From Tannerella forsythia (GTDB lineage Bacteria; Bacteroidota; Bacteroidia; Bacteroidales; Tannerellaceae), in NCBI RefSeq assembly GCF_001006485.1, contig NZ_JUET01000030.1:50122-114121 (forward strand): a stretch of 64,000 nucleotides of DNA, written 5' to 3'. The notes beneath the pieces are model-generated. The model made no database searches and had not been told where the DNA came from. It saw only the letters and a program-made list of their open reading frames with translations. Both the position numbers and the translations under genes were made by a program. Each line of letters begins with the position of its first letter. Position 1 is the first letter of the stretch. Positions 1 through 9,149 of this stretch are shown piece after piece.

Positions 1-2
1 GA

Positions 3-410
3 AAATATGATATTGTTTTCTCTTTGGGATTTATCGAGCATTTCAACAATACGCGGGATGTAATTCTGCGGCATGTAGACTTACTCGCTTCCGGCGGACT
101 TTTGCTTATTGTCTTGCCCAACTTGTTAGGGCTAAACGGATGGATACAGCACCGGTTTGATAAAGAGAATTATGATGCACATAATTTAAAGTCGATGGAG
201 ATCGATCGATTAAAGAAAATCATGGCGACATTCTCTTTGAAAGATTTACGTGTCGAATACACAAGAAAACCGATCGTATGGTTAGAGCCTAAGGCTAAAA
301 CGTCTTTAATGATCCGGCGGATGGTAAAGATGATAAGTTATGCGATCAAGTTGTTTCCCGTCAAAGGGAAGTTTTTGTCACCCTATATTGTGATTGCAGC
401 GAGAAAATAA
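3..410 (+). CDS. SAM-dependent methyltransferase, 3' part (cut by window edge)
   Basis: The reading frame is open from base 3 and reads Y-D-I-V-F-S-L-G-F-I-E-H-F, the conserved strand just after the SAM site of class I methyltransferases of the Methyltransf_11/12 type. The first in-frame start-like codon (TTG at 24) falls inside this motif, so it is not a real start; the gene begins outside the window. The visible 135 or so residues are the C-terminal half. The substrate is unknown. The next gene, a glycosyltransferase, starts 1 base after this stop, which suggests an operon for a surface polysaccharide or glycan. Being a methyltransferase is well supported; the role in glycan modification is inferred from neighbours. 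Confidence 0.75.
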   Translation, partial: KYDIVFSLGFIEHFNNTRDVILRHVDLLASGGLLLIVLPNLLGLNGWIQHRFDKENYDAHNLKSMEIDRLKKIMATFSLKDLRVEYTRKPIVWLEPKAKTSLMIRRMVKMISYAIKLFPVKGKFLSPYIVIAARK

Positions 411-411
411 G

Positions 412-1674
412 ATGAAGATACTCCTGCTCAGTACGTTTGAGTTACAAGGGGGCGCCGCCATCGCCTGCAAGCGTTTGCAGCAAGCGTTAGAGAAGCAGGG
501 TATATCTGCTAAGATGCTGGTACGTGATAAGCAGACGGACGACGAACGGGTTTGCAGTATTTACGAGAAACAGCCTAAGTGGTTCGGCAAGTTCCGATTT
601 TTATGGGAGCGTCTTGTTATCTGGTTAAATAACGGTTTTTCACGTCATAACTTATTTGCCGTATCGATTGCCAATACGGGATATCGTATTGACCGGCATC
701 CTCTCGTAAAATGGGCGGATGTTATTCACTTGCATTGGGTCAATCAGGGTTTTCTATCCTTGAAGAGCATTGCAAAATTATCCTCATTGGGTAAACCTGT
801 TGTTTGGACGATGCATGACCAGTGGGCATATACCGGAATATGTCACTATACCGGGGGATGTTTGAAATATTACACACAATGTCAGGCGTGTGCCAAACTA
901 AAGCATGCCTGTAAAAAGGATTTATCTCGACGTATTTTTAAGAAAAAGGCGGAAATCTATCGTTCCGGAAAAATCACGTTTCTCGGTTGCAGCCAATGGA
1001 TCGCTGATGAGGCACGAAAAAGCGCACTGTGTCATGAATCGAGGATCTGTTCCATCCCTAATGCGATTGATTGTACAGTTTATGAAAAAAAAAACAAAGC
1101 GGAAGTTCGCCAATCGCTCCATCTGCCCACAGATAAGAAATTGCTTTTATTCGGGGCTTGCAAGGTGACGGATGATCGGAAAGGTTTTAACTATCTGAAG
1201 GAGGCTTGCGAATATTTATCCCGACGGGAAAAAATATCGAAAGATGAGCTTCTGATTGTCGTTTTCGGCGGAAATTCGGAAGAAATTGCAGCCTTATTGC
1301 CTTATCCGGTATATCATGTCGGTTATATTCGTGATGCGGAGAAGATGATCGATTTATATAATGCGGTCGACCTGTTCGTTATTCCTTCGATGGAAGATAA
1401 CCTTCCGAATACCATTATGGAAGCTATGGCATGCGGTATTCCTTGCGTCGGATTCGATGTGGGGGGAATTCCCGAAATGATCGATCATCGGCAGAACGGG
1501 TATGTGGCAGAATATAAGAATGCAGACGATTTAGCTAATGGTATCCATTGGATTTTGGAAGAAGCTGATCCGGAAATACTTTCGAAGAATGCACGTAAGA
1601 AGGTTGAGCAAAGCTATAGCGAAGAGATCGTAGCCAAACAGCACATAACATTATATCACAGTCTATTGTCATAA
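412..1674 (+). CDS. Glycosyltransferase family 4 (GT-B fold)
   Basis: A 420-residue cytoplasmic glycosyltransferase. It starts MKILLLSTFELQGGAAIA, the N-terminal Rossmann strand and glycine loop of GT4 enzymes. The C-terminal Glyco_trans_1 domain (about residues 225-400) carries the nucleotide-sugar motif EAMACGIPCVGFDVGG near residue 336. A cluster of five cysteines near residues 144-165 is seen in many Bacteroidetes GT4 proteins of the colanic-acid type. An upstream in-frame ATG at 394 lies inside the preceding gene; the ATG at 412, one base past that gene's stop, is preferred. It should add a sugar to a lipid-linked glycan in the cluster; donor and acceptor cannot be read from sequence. 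Confidence 0.85.
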   Translation: MKILLLSTFELQGGAAIACKRLQQALEKQGISAKMLVRDKQTDDERVCSIYEKQPKWFGKFRFLWERLVIWLNNGFSRHNLFAVSIANTGYRIDRHPLVKWADVIHLHWVNQGFLSLKSIAKLSSLGKPVVWTMHDQWAYTGICHYTGGCLKYYTQCQACAKLKHACKKDLSRRIFKKKAEIYRSGKITFLGCSQWIADEARKSALCHESRICSIPNAIDCTVYEKKNKAEVRQSLHLPTDKKLLLFGACKVTDDRKGFNYLKEACEYLSRREKISKDELLIVVFGGNSEEIAALLPYPVYHVGYIRDAEKMIDLYNAVDLFVIPSMEDNLPNTIMEAMACGIPCVGFDVGGIPEMIDHRQNGYVAEYKNADDLANGIHWILEEADPEILSKNARKKVEQSYSEEIVAKQHITLYHSLLS

Positions 1675-1677
1675 TAT

Positions 1678-2445
1678 ATGTCTCCTCTGTTTTCCATTAT
1701 CACCGTCACTTACAACGCAGAGAAAGTGTTGGAGCGGACGTTGCGAAGCGTTGCGGAACAATCGTATGCAAGGATCGAATATATTGTGATCGACGGAGCA
1801 TCGACGGACGGGACGATGGAGATAGTTACGAGTTACAAGTCACAAAGTCCGGGATTGGTTCGGTTTGAAGTGATATCCGAGCCGGACAAGGGACTTTATG
1901 ATGCAATGAACAAAGGACTTCGGGTGGCGACAGGCGATTACGTGTGGTTTCTCAATGCGGGTGATACGTTGCAGTCGCCGGAGACGGTGGCTCGGTTGAC
2001 CGAGGTGGCCGAACGGAACGGAATGCCGGATATCCTTTACGGAGAGACGGACGTGGTGGATGAACAGGGGAAGTTCTTGGCGGCGCGTCGGCTGAAAGCG
2101 CCGGAGCATTTGACATGGAAGAGTTTCTGTACGGGTATGCTGGTCTGTCATCAGGCCTTTGTGATGAAGCGGGAGGCGGCACCGGAGTACGATTTGCAAT
2201 ACCGTTTCTCTGCCGATTTTGACTGGTGTATCCGTTGCATGAAACAATCCACGGCGATTGTCAATTCACATCTGCGTCTCATCCATTATCTCGCGGAGGG
2301 GATGACAACCCGCAACCGCAAGGCGTCGTTGAAAGAGCGCTACCGGATCATGTGTAACTATTACGGCACATTCCCGACCCGGATACGACACCTTTGGTTT
2401 GCCCTTCGTTTCTATTGGGCGAAGCTTTTCGGGAACAATTATTAG
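1678..2445 (+). CDS. Glycosyltransferase family 2 (GT-A fold)
   Basis: A 255-residue GT2 enzyme. It begins SPLFSIITVTYNAEKVLERT, the classic GT-A start, followed by the DGASTDGT nucleotide-binding loop near residue 40 and a degenerate DxD-like segment FLNAGDTL near residue 93. It resembles the WcaA/WcaE-like group that builds exopolysaccharide. It starts three bases after the GT4 gene, so both are surely cotranscribed. Only a short basic, aromatic C-terminal tail is present, without membrane helices, so it probably acts at the inner face of the cytoplasmic membrane. Sugar specificity is unknown. Confidence 0.85.
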   Translation: MSPLFSIITVTYNAEKVLERTLRSVAEQSYARIEYIVIDGASTDGTMEIVTSYKSQSPGLVRFEVISEPDKGLYDAMNKGLRVATGDYVWFLNAGDTLQSPETVARLTEVAERNGMPDILYGETDVVDEQGKFLAARRLKAPEHLTWKSFCTGMLVCHQAFVMKREAAPEYDLQYRFSADFDWCIRCMKQSTAIVNSHLRLIHYLAEGMTTRNRKASLKERYRIMCNYYGTFPTRIRHLWFALRFYWAKLFGNNY

Positions 2446-2487
2446 TGAATCGACATTATAATGTAAGAATTGAAAAGATAGAACATC

Positions 2488-4950
2488 ATGAGCGATACAT
2501 TGAAAAAAAGTTTGCCGCATATCTTAGCGGTATTGTTGTTTTTAGGGCTGTCCGTCATTTACTTCGCGCCGGAAGTATTCGACAATAAAGGGCTGATGCA
2601 GGGCGATGTGACGAGCGCACAAGGTTGGGGAAAAGATCTTGTCGATTACTATAAAGAAACGGGAGAGCACGCTTTCTGGTCGAACCGTATGTTTGCGGGG
2701 ATGCCGCACAATTACGCGTATGGCGCACCGATCTTCAACATCTTCAGTTATGTGAGCCGTGTGTTCTCGCTCTACTTCCTTTCCGGAAACGCCTTTGTGG
2801 TTTTCCTCTCTCTCATCGGTTTCTACATTTTTATGATCGCTTTGGGGTGCAGACATTGGTTAAGTATCATCGGGGCGATCGCTTATGCGTTCGCGTCGTT
2901 CAATCTGATCAGTATTCATGCCGGACATGTGAATAAATGCCTTGTGATGGCCACGATGGCACCCGTTATCGGAGGAATTATTCTCTGCTATCGCAAGAAA
3001 TATCTCTGGGGAAGCATCGTCACGCTTGTTTTTACGGGGATGAACATACTTTGGAGTCATCAACAGATCAGCTACTATCTGTTGATGATGATTCTTGTGT
3101 TGGCTGTAGTCTATTTGATCTATGCCATCCGTGAACATACGTTGCCCGATTATTTCAAATCGTCTGCTATTCTACTGGTCGTTGGTTTGCTGGCTATTGC
3201 TCCGGCGTTAGGTTCATTGATGAACTCGGCCGATTACGTAAAAGAGACGATGCGCGGCGGCGCCGTGTTGAAAGCCGATCCCGACGGAAAGAAAGAAAGC
3301 TCCGGACTGGATATCGACTATGCGTTCAACTGGAGCTACGGCAAAGGAGAAACGATGACGCTGCTGATACCTAATTTCTACGGAGCCAGCTCGCATTACG
3401 ATATCGGCACGGATTCGGAGTGTTACCATTTCTTCAGCCGTAACGGACAGGCCGCACAAGGAAAACAATTCTGTCAGTACGCTCCGGCTTATTGGGGCGA
3501 CCAACCTTTTACGGCCGGACCGGTTTATGTGGGAGCCGTCGTCTGCTTCCTGTTTGTGCTGGGGCTGCTTATCGTGCAAGGGCCCGAACGATGGTGGTTG
3601 CTTGCCGTGACCCTGATTTCGTTCGTCCTGTCGTGGGGGAAAAACGCCGGGATCAATGAGTTTCTGTTCCATCACCTGCCGCTGTACAACAAGTTCCGTA
3701 CCCCCTCGATGGCACTCGTTATTGCGGAAGTATCGATGGTCGCACTGGCCGTGCTTGCCGTCAAAACGTTTCTTGAATACAAAGACGAGCGGAAGAAGCT
3801 GCTTCGTCCGTTATCGATCTCGGCCGGCATCACAGGAGGGCTGTGTCTGCTCTACGCTTTGTTCGGCGGCAGTGTGATGAGCTTTACAAGTCAGGCCGAC
3901 ACGCAGAATTTCGGTCAGTATCCCGATCTGCTGGTGGCTTTGGTCTCCGACCGTCAGAGCCTGCTATCGGCCGACGCGTGGCGCTCGTTTGTGTTTATCG
4001 CACTGGCGGCCGCGGCGTTATGGCTGTATATAAGAACATCGTATAAAACAGGGTATCTGCTGGCCATCTTCGGCGTACTGATTTTTATCGATGCGTGGAC
4101 CGTCGATAAGCGTTTCCTGAATCACGACAGCTTTGTGCCGAAGAAGAAATCGCGCGAGATCGTGGCGACGGAAGTCGACAAACTCATCTTGCAGGACAAA
4201 GACCCGAACTATCGGGTATTGAACTTGACGAAAAATACGTTCAACGAGTCGGAGACGTCGTATTTCCATAAATCCGTCGGCGGATACAGCCCGGCCAAGC
4301 TGCGCCGTTATCAGGATATAATTGATTATCATTTCTCGCAACAGGGCATTAACCCGAAGGTGCTGAACATGCTCAATACACGTTATATCATCGTTCCGAC
4401 TCAGCAAGGGCCGCAGGTGCAGAAGAACGACCGGGCGCTGGGTAATGTATGGTTCGTGAACGAGATTCAGTGGGTAAACTCGCCCGACGAAGAAATCGTT
4501 GCCTTAAACGACTTCGATCCGTCGCAGAAAGCAGTGATCGACATGGTCTGGAAAGAAAAGCTGGCCGACTGGGAGCAGTTACAACATGCGACGGACAGCG
4601 CGGCTTCGATCCGTCTGACTGACTGTGTCAATCCGGGTCATCTGCTCTACGAGAGCAATAGTACGCAACCTCGTCTGGCCGTCTTCTCCGAAGTGTTTTA
4701 CAAAACATGGCGTGCGTATATCGACGGGCAGGAAGTGTCGCCGGTGCGGGTGAATTATATCTTGCGGGGATTGAAGGTGCCTGCGGGTCAGCATAAGATC
4801 GAGTTCAAGTGCATCGATGAGGTTTATCTTCGCAGTGCGAAAATCTCCATGACCGGCTCAATCATTGTGGGGATCGTCCTGATAGGACTGCTCGGTTTCG
4901 CGCTTTGGGATGCTATCCGGAAGAAAAAGCCGGCCATCGCCGAAACTTGA
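2488..4950 (+). CDS. YfhO family polytopic membrane protein
   Basis: An 820-residue integral membrane protein with about a dozen hydrophobic segments over residues 8-540, then a soluble region (about 550-790) and a last membrane helix near the C terminus followed by a Lys-rich end. This matches the YfhO family (PF09586), a GT-C-like group. In Gram-positive bacteria the family is linked to glycosylation of cell-wall polymers with lipid-linked sugars. The gene follows the two glycosyltransferases by 42 bases on the same strand, which fits a membrane-bound transferase working on exported glycans. The enzymatic role is inferred from family and context. Confidence 0.85.
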   Translation: MSDTLKKSLPHILAVLLFLGLSVIYFAPEVFDNKGLMQGDVTSAQGWGKDLVDYYKETGEHAFWSNRMFAGMPHNYAYGAPIFNIFSYVSRVFSLYFLSGNAFVVFLSLIGFYIFMIALGCRHWLSIIGAIAYAFASFNLISIHAGHVNKCLVMATMAPVIGGIILCYRKKYLWGSIVTLVFTGMNILWSHQQISYYLLMMILVLAVVYLIYAIREHTLPDYFKSSAILLVVGLLAIAPALGSLMNSADYVKETMRGGAVLKADPDGKKESSGLDIDYAFNWSYGKGETMTLLIPNFYGASSHYDIGTDSECYHFFSRNGQAAQGKQFCQYAPAYWGDQPFTAGPVYVGAVVCFLFVLGLLIVQGPERWWLLAVTLISFVLSWGKNAGINEFLFHHLPLYNKFRTPSMALVIAEVSMVALAVLAVKTFLEYKDERKKLLRPLSISAGITGGLCLLYALFGGSVMSFTSQADTQNFGQYPDLLVALVSDRQSLLSADAWRSFVFIALAAAALWLYIRTSYKTGYLLAIFGVLIFIDAWTVDKRFLNHDSFVPKKKSREIVATEVDKLILQDKDPNYRVLNLTKNTFNESETSYFHKSVGGYSPAKLRRYQDIIDYHFSQQGINPKVLNMLNTRYIIVPTQQGPQVQKNDRALGNVWFVNEIQWVNSPDEEIVALNDFDPSQKAVIDMVWKEKLADWEQLQHATDSAASIRLTDCVNPGHLLYESNSTQPRLAVFSEVFYKTWRAYIDGQEVSPVRVNYILRGLKVPAGQHKIEFKCIDEVYLRSAKISMTGSIIVGIVLIGLLGFALWDAIRKKKPAIAET

Positions 4951-4988
4951 CGCGCAAAAATATAACGAAATCTTTTTTAACCCAAAGT

Positions 4989-5060
4989 GAGGCTGTCTCA
5001 AAAGCAAAGACAGCCTCTTAAAAAAAGAGGCGTCTCGTTTTGAGGTGGCCTCTCTTTATT
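4989..5060. terminator. Two tandem hairpins between converging genes
   Basis: A perfect 10-bp stem GAGGCTGTCT/AGACAGCCTC (4989-4998 and 5008-5017) is followed by a second stem AGAGGC/GCCTCT (5026-5031 and 5048-5053) and then CTTTATTT. The pair lies between the ends of the YfhO gene (+) and pnp (-), so it probably ends transcription from both sides. The second hairpin with its T-rich tail is the better plus-strand terminator. Confidence 0.6.
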
Positions 5061-5112
5061 TGCAGGAAAACAATCACCATCATTTTCCATACCATGTTAT
5101 AAACATCTGTGA

Positions 5113-7338
5113 TTATTGGTTGCCTCCGCGATGATTTTCGCGATGCGGACGGCCTCCATTGTCACGACGGCCTCCGTTGTTGTTTTGACGTGGCGGACGT
5201 GCGGGACGTTCCGCTTCCTTATATCCTTCAGGTTTCGGCATCAATACTTTGCGAGAGAGTTTGAACTTGCCTGTCTTCGGATCGATATCGACCAGCTTCA
5301 CCGTGATGCTGTCGCCTTCACGCAGTCCTGTTTCTTCGACCGTTTCCAGACGTTTCCAGTCGATCTCCGAGATGTGCAGCAGACCGTCTTTGCCCTGCAT
5401 GAATTCGACAAAAGCGCCATAGGGCATGATGGATGAAATCTTACCTTCATACACTTCTCCTACTTCGGGTACGGCAACGATGGCCTTGATGGCACGCATT
5501 GCAGCATCGATCGATTCTTTATTCGTTGCCGAGACCTCAACAATGCCTTGATTGTCGACCTCTTCGATCGAGATTGTTGCCCCGCTCTTCTCCTGAATCC
5601 CCTGGATAATCTTCCCTCCCGGGCCGATTACCGCACCGATAAATTCTTTTCCGATAATCAGTGTCTCGATGCGTGGCGCATGAGGCTTAAGTTCGGCACG
5701 TGCTTCGGGCTGAGCGTCGGTAATCTTTCCGAGGATATGCATACGTCCTTCCTTGGCTTGTGCAAGGGCCTTTTCAAGAATCTCGTATGAAAGTCCGTCC
5801 ACCTTGATATCCATCTGGGTCGCTGTAATACCGTCCTTCGTACCGGTCACTTTAAAGTCCATGTCGCCGAGATGGTCTTCATCGCCGAGGATATCGGAAA
5901 GAATCGCATAGTTCGTCCCTTTGTTTTCCGAAATCAACCCCATCGCAATCCCCGATACCGGCTTCTTGAGAGGCACACCGGCATCCCGTAACGCCAACGT
6001 CCCGGCGCAGACGGTCGCCATCGACGACGAACCGTTAGACTCGAGAATATCCGAAACGACACGCACGACATACGGATAGTCATTCGGGATCATCCGCTTG
6101 AGTGCACGGTGGGCAAGGTTTCCGTGTCCTACCTCGCGACGTCCCACACCGCGTTGCGGTCTGGCTTCACCGGTCGAGAAAGGCGGGAAATTGTAGTGTA
6201 GCAGGAAACGGTCACGTCCCTGATTCAACACGTCATCAACAATTTTCTCATCATTCTTCGTACCCAATGTGACGGTTGTGAGCGACTGTGTCTCACCGCG
6301 TGTAAAGATTGCGGCTCCGTGAGGCCCAGCCAAACAGTCGGTTTCGATCCAGATGGAGCGGATATCGGTTGTTTTCCGACCGTCGAGGCGCTTGCCTTCG
6401 TCGAGGATAGCCCGACGCATGGCTTCTTTTTCCACGTCGTGGTAGTAACGGTCGATCAGCGCCCCTTTCGTCTCCAACTCTTCTTCCGTATATTGAGCTT
6501 TGAATTCTTCTACGATCTTTTCAAAAGCTTCGGCACGTTCTTGTTTGCCCTGTCCCGAAACGGAGATCGCATACGCTTTGGCATAGAGGTCGTCGTGTAC
6601 TTTCTTACGCAGGTCTTCGTCGTTCTCCTCATGGCAATATTCACGTTTAACCGTTTTTCCGCATGCAGCTTCGAGCTCTTTCTGAACGAGGCAGTGCTTT
6701 TTGATGGCTTCATGCGCCACCTTGATGGCTTCGAGCATCTCGCTCTCCTGCACTTCGCTCATCTCGCCTTCTACCATCATGATATTGTCATACGTGGCGC
6801 CGACCATGATGTCGATATCGGCCTTTTCGAGTTGCATAAAGGTCGGGTTGATGATAAATTGGCCGTCGACACGTGCCACACGCACTTCCGAGATCGGTCC
6901 TCCGAACGGGATGTCGGAAACGGCGAGGGCTGCCGAGGCGGCCAGTCCGGCCAATGCGTCCGGCATATCTTCACCGTCGGCAGAGAAAAGTATGATGTTT
7001 ACAAATACTTCAGCATGATAATCGTCCGGGAACAACGGACGGAGTACGCGGTCGACTAATCGAGAGGTGAGCACTTCATAGTCGGAGGCTTTCCCTTCTC
7101 TGCGCGTAAAGCCGCCGGGAAAACGGCCAAATGCCGCAAATTTCTCCTTATAATCTACCTGAAGCGGCATAAAGTCCGTACCGGGCACTGCGTCTTTTGC
7201 CGCACAAACCGTGGCCAACAGCACTGTGCTTCCCATTCGGACAGTTACGGAACCATCAGCCTGCTTGGCCAACTTCCCGGTTTCGATGGTGATGATCCTT
7301 CCATCACCTAAATCAATCGTCTTTTCAATTACATTCAT
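5113..7338 (-). CDS. pnp: Polynucleotide phosphorylase
   Basis: A 741-residue PNPase, the 3'-5' phosphorolytic exoribonuclease of RNA decay. It has two RNase PH-like domains with an alpha-helical segment between them, a KH domain with IGPGGKIIQ, and an S1 domain starting [20 protein letters not shown]. An Arg/Gly/Asn-rich tail of about 30 residues ([18 protein letters not shown]) follows, common in Bacteroidetes PNPases. An ATG ten codons upstream (7368) is open, but [14 protein letters not shown] at 7338 matches the family start and lies 51 bases after a TACCTTTG promoter box. It acts in the cytoplasm. Length and all domains are normal. Confidence 0.97.
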   Translation of the reverse strand: MNVIEKTIDLGDGRIITIETGKLAKQADGSVTVRMGSTVLLATVCAAKDAVPGTDFMPLQVDYKEKFAAFGRFPGGFTRREGKASDYEVLTSRLVDRVLRPLFPDDYHAEVFVNIILFSADGEDMPDALAGLAASAALAVSDIPFGGPISEVRVARVDGQFIINPTFMQLEKADIDIMVGATYDNIMMVEGEMSEVQESEMLEAIKVAHEAIKKHCLVQKELEAACGKTVKREYCHEENDEDLRKKVHDDLYAKAYAISVSGQGKQERAEAFEKIVEEFKAQYTEEELETKGALIDRYYHDVEKEAMRRAILDEGKRLDGRKTTDIRSIWIETDCLAGPHGAAIFTRGETQSLTTVTLGTKNDEKIVDDVLNQGRDRFLLHYNFPPFSTGEARPQRGVGRREVGHGNLAHRALKRMIPNDYPYVVRVVSDILESNGSSSMATVCAGTLALRDAGVPLKKPVSGIAMGLISENKGTNYAILSDILGDEDHLGDMDFKVTGTKDGITATQMDIKVDGLSYEILEKALAQAKEGRMHILGKITDAQPEARAELKPHAPRIETLIIGKEFIGAVIGPGGKIIQGIQEKSGATISIEEVDNQGIVEVSATNKESIDAAMRAIKAIVAVPEVGEVYEGKISSIMPYGAFVEFMQGKDGLLHISEIDWKRLETVEETGLREGDSITVKLVDIDPKTGKFKLSRKVLMPKPEGYKEAERPARPPRQNNNGGRRDNGGRPHRENHRGGNQ

Positions 7339-7388
7339 CTTTGTTTCTTTCGTTACGTCTAAAAACATCTAACTTCTTAAAATTCGGA

Positions 7389-7396
7389 CAAAGGTA
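7389..7396 (-). promoter_or_regulatory. Promoter -7 box of pnp
   Basis: On the minus strand these bases read TACCTTTG, a perfect match to the Bacteroidetes -7 element TAnnTTTG. They lie 51 bases upstream of the pnp ATG. No clear TTTG is seen about 20 bases further upstream. Confidence 0.6.
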
Positions 7397-7569
7397 GAAA
7401 ATTATTGACAATTAATCGTGAACGCGTCGTTTTTTTTCGGAGAAAGAGTCGTTGAGGGCCTTCTTCTCCCTCCTTGAAACAAGAAGAATGATATACCGCG
7501 AAAAGACTATCAGGCAGACCAATGACAACCTTCATCAAGACTTCGTTAGCATATCTCAGATTTTTTGTC

Positions 7570-7577
7570 TACGTTTG
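7570..7577 (+). promoter_or_regulatory. Promoter -7 box of the dipeptidase gene
   Basis: TACGTTTG matches the Bacteroidetes -7 consensus and lies 30 bases before the ATG at 7608. TTAG at 7546-7549 is at the right distance (20 bases) for a weak -33 element. This box places the transcript start downstream of the longer ORF beginning at 7452, which supports the ATG at 7608. Confidence 0.55.
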
Positions 7578-7607
7578 CAGAGAAATACATCATTCATATC
7601 TAAAATC

Positions 7608-9077
7608 ATGGCAAAAGAAATCAAATTACTTTCACCGCAAGCCGTTTGGGGATATTTTTATGACCTGACGCAAATCCCGCGTCCGACGGGACATACCCAA
7701 CAAGTGACGGAATATCTGAAAACGTTCGGCAAAGAACAGGGTCTGGAAACGCTTCAGGATGCGACAGGCAATGTGTTGATACGCAAGCCGGCTACGGCGG
7801 GATATGAAGACCGTGAAACCGTCATCATGCAATCCCATGTCGATATGGTGCCGCAGAAGAATGCGTCGGTAGTGCATGATTTTCTGACGGACCCGATCGA
7901 TGCGTATGTCGATGGCGAATGGGTGACGGCTCGTGAGACGACGCTCGGCGCCGACAACGGCATGGGGATGGCATTAGCCATGGCGGTATTGTCGGACAAA
8001 ACGTTGAAGCACGGCCCGCTCGAAGCTCTGTTCACGATCGATGAAGAAGTAGGGATGGATGGCGCCTCCGGCTTGAAACCCGGTTTTCTGAAAGGACGCA
8101 TTCTGCTCAATGGCGACTCGGAAGAGGAGGGGAGGTTATATGTGGGCTGTGCCGGCGGTATAGACTTGAATATTTCTTTCCGTTATCAGGATGGAGCGCC
8201 ACCCATCGAAGGGGATGTGGCCGTAAAAATTCTGCTTACGGGACTGAAAGGCGGCCATTCGGGTGTTGATATTCACCTTGGTCGCGCAAATGCCAATAAG
8301 CTGATGTTCCGCTTGCTGAAAGTGGCTGTGTGTGACTATGGCGCACGGTTAGCTACAATCGACGGCGGCTCGCTGCGCAATGCGATCCCTCGCGAAGCAA
8401 CGGCCGTGATCACCCTTCCCGCCGACAATATCGAAGCTCTGTGGGAATTTATTGCCGACTATCAGGATTTATACCGCTCCGAATATAAGGGAATCGAGGA
8501 AAGCCTCTGTCTTACGGCCGAGATGACCGAAGCGCCGTCATCGCTAATCCCTGAAGAGATTCAGGACGATCTGATCAATGCCGTAGAAGGTTGCCAGAAT
8601 GGGGTCATCAGTATGTTAAACGATTTTCCGGGGACGGTAGAATCCTCATCGAATCTGGCTGTCGTGAAGGCGGAAAACGGGGCGATCGATGTGAAGATTC
8701 TTGTACGAAGCTCATCGGAGAGCCGTAGGGAGTCTGTTTGCTCGTCGCTCGAAAGTGTCTTCTCGATGGCCGGCGCCAAAGTAGAATACGACAACGTCTA
8801 CGGTGGCTGGCAACCGAACATCGATTCACCGATTCTGCGGACGATGGAAACGACGTACGAAAAACTTTTCGGGCAAAAGCCGGTCGTATCGGTGATGCAT
8901 GCGGGTCTCGAATGCGGAATCATTCAGGAGGCATATCCTGATATGGATATGATTTCGTTCGGGCCGGACATCCGGTTCCCGCATTCTCCCGACGAAGCCG
9001 TTCGTATCGATTCGGTCGAAAAGGTATGGAAGCTGCTGACGGCTACTCTTGAAGATGCACCGCGTGCGTCGTCGTAA
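7608..9077 (+). CDS. pepD: Aminoacyl-histidine dipeptidase (PepD, M20 family)
   Basis: A 489-residue cytoplasmic Zn-dependent dipeptidase that cleaves Xaa-His and other dipeptides. Metal and catalytic motifs are visible in order: HVDMVPQ, GADNGMG, DEEVGMDGA, GDSEEEG, and FPHSPDE near the C terminus. The start chosen is MAKEIKLLSPQAVWGYFYDL, typical for PepD of Bacteroidetes; the frame is open for 52 more codons upstream, but a promoter box lies there. Length is normal for the family. It stands alone between pnp (divergent) and uvrA (own promoter). Confidence 0.92.
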   Translation: MAKEIKLLSPQAVWGYFYDLTQIPRPTGHTQQVTEYLKTFGKEQGLETLQDATGNVLIRKPATAGYEDRETVIMQSHVDMVPQKNASVVHDFLTDPIDAYVDGEWVTARETTLGADNGMGMALAMAVLSDKTLKHGPLEALFTIDEEVGMDGASGLKPGFLKGRILLNGDSEEEGRLYVGCAGGIDLNISFRYQDGAPPIEGDVAVKILLTGLKGGHSGVDIHLGRANANKLMFRLLKVAVCDYGARLATIDGGSLRNAIPREATAVITLPADNIEALWEFIADYQDLYRSEYKGIEESLCLTAEMTEAPSSLIPEEIQDDLINAVEGCQNGVISMLNDFPGTVESSSNLAVVKAENGAIDVKILVRSSSESRRESVCSSLESVFSMAGAKVEYDNVYGGWQPNIDSPILRTMETTYEKLFGQKPVVSVMHAGLECGIIQEAYPDMDMISFGPDIRFPHSPDEAVRIDSVEKVWKLLTATLEDAPRASS

Positions 9078-9116
9078 GAGGCCTGAAAGGCGCGCCCCTG
9101 TTTCTTGAAAAATCGT

Positions 9117-9124
9117 TACCTTTG
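9117..9124 (+). promoter_or_regulatory. Promoter -7 box of uvrA
   Basis: TACCTTTG, a perfect TAnnTTTG box, 25 bases before the uvrA ATG at 9150. It overlaps the longer open frame that starts at 9105 and so argues against that start. Confidence 0.6.
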
Positions 9125-9149
9125 CCGGTTCAATTTGAATGATTGCATG

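Noticed and set aside
394-411. Upstream ATG at 394 as the GT4 start
   Set aside because: It lies inside the end of the preceding gene; the ATG at 412 directly after that stop gives the normal GT4 N terminus.
4989-5053. GAGGCTGTCT inverted repeats as ends of an insertion sequence
   Set aside because: Such repeats resemble some IS ends, but there is no transposase, the two hairpins lie between converging genes and a T-rich tail follows. Terminators are the simpler reading.
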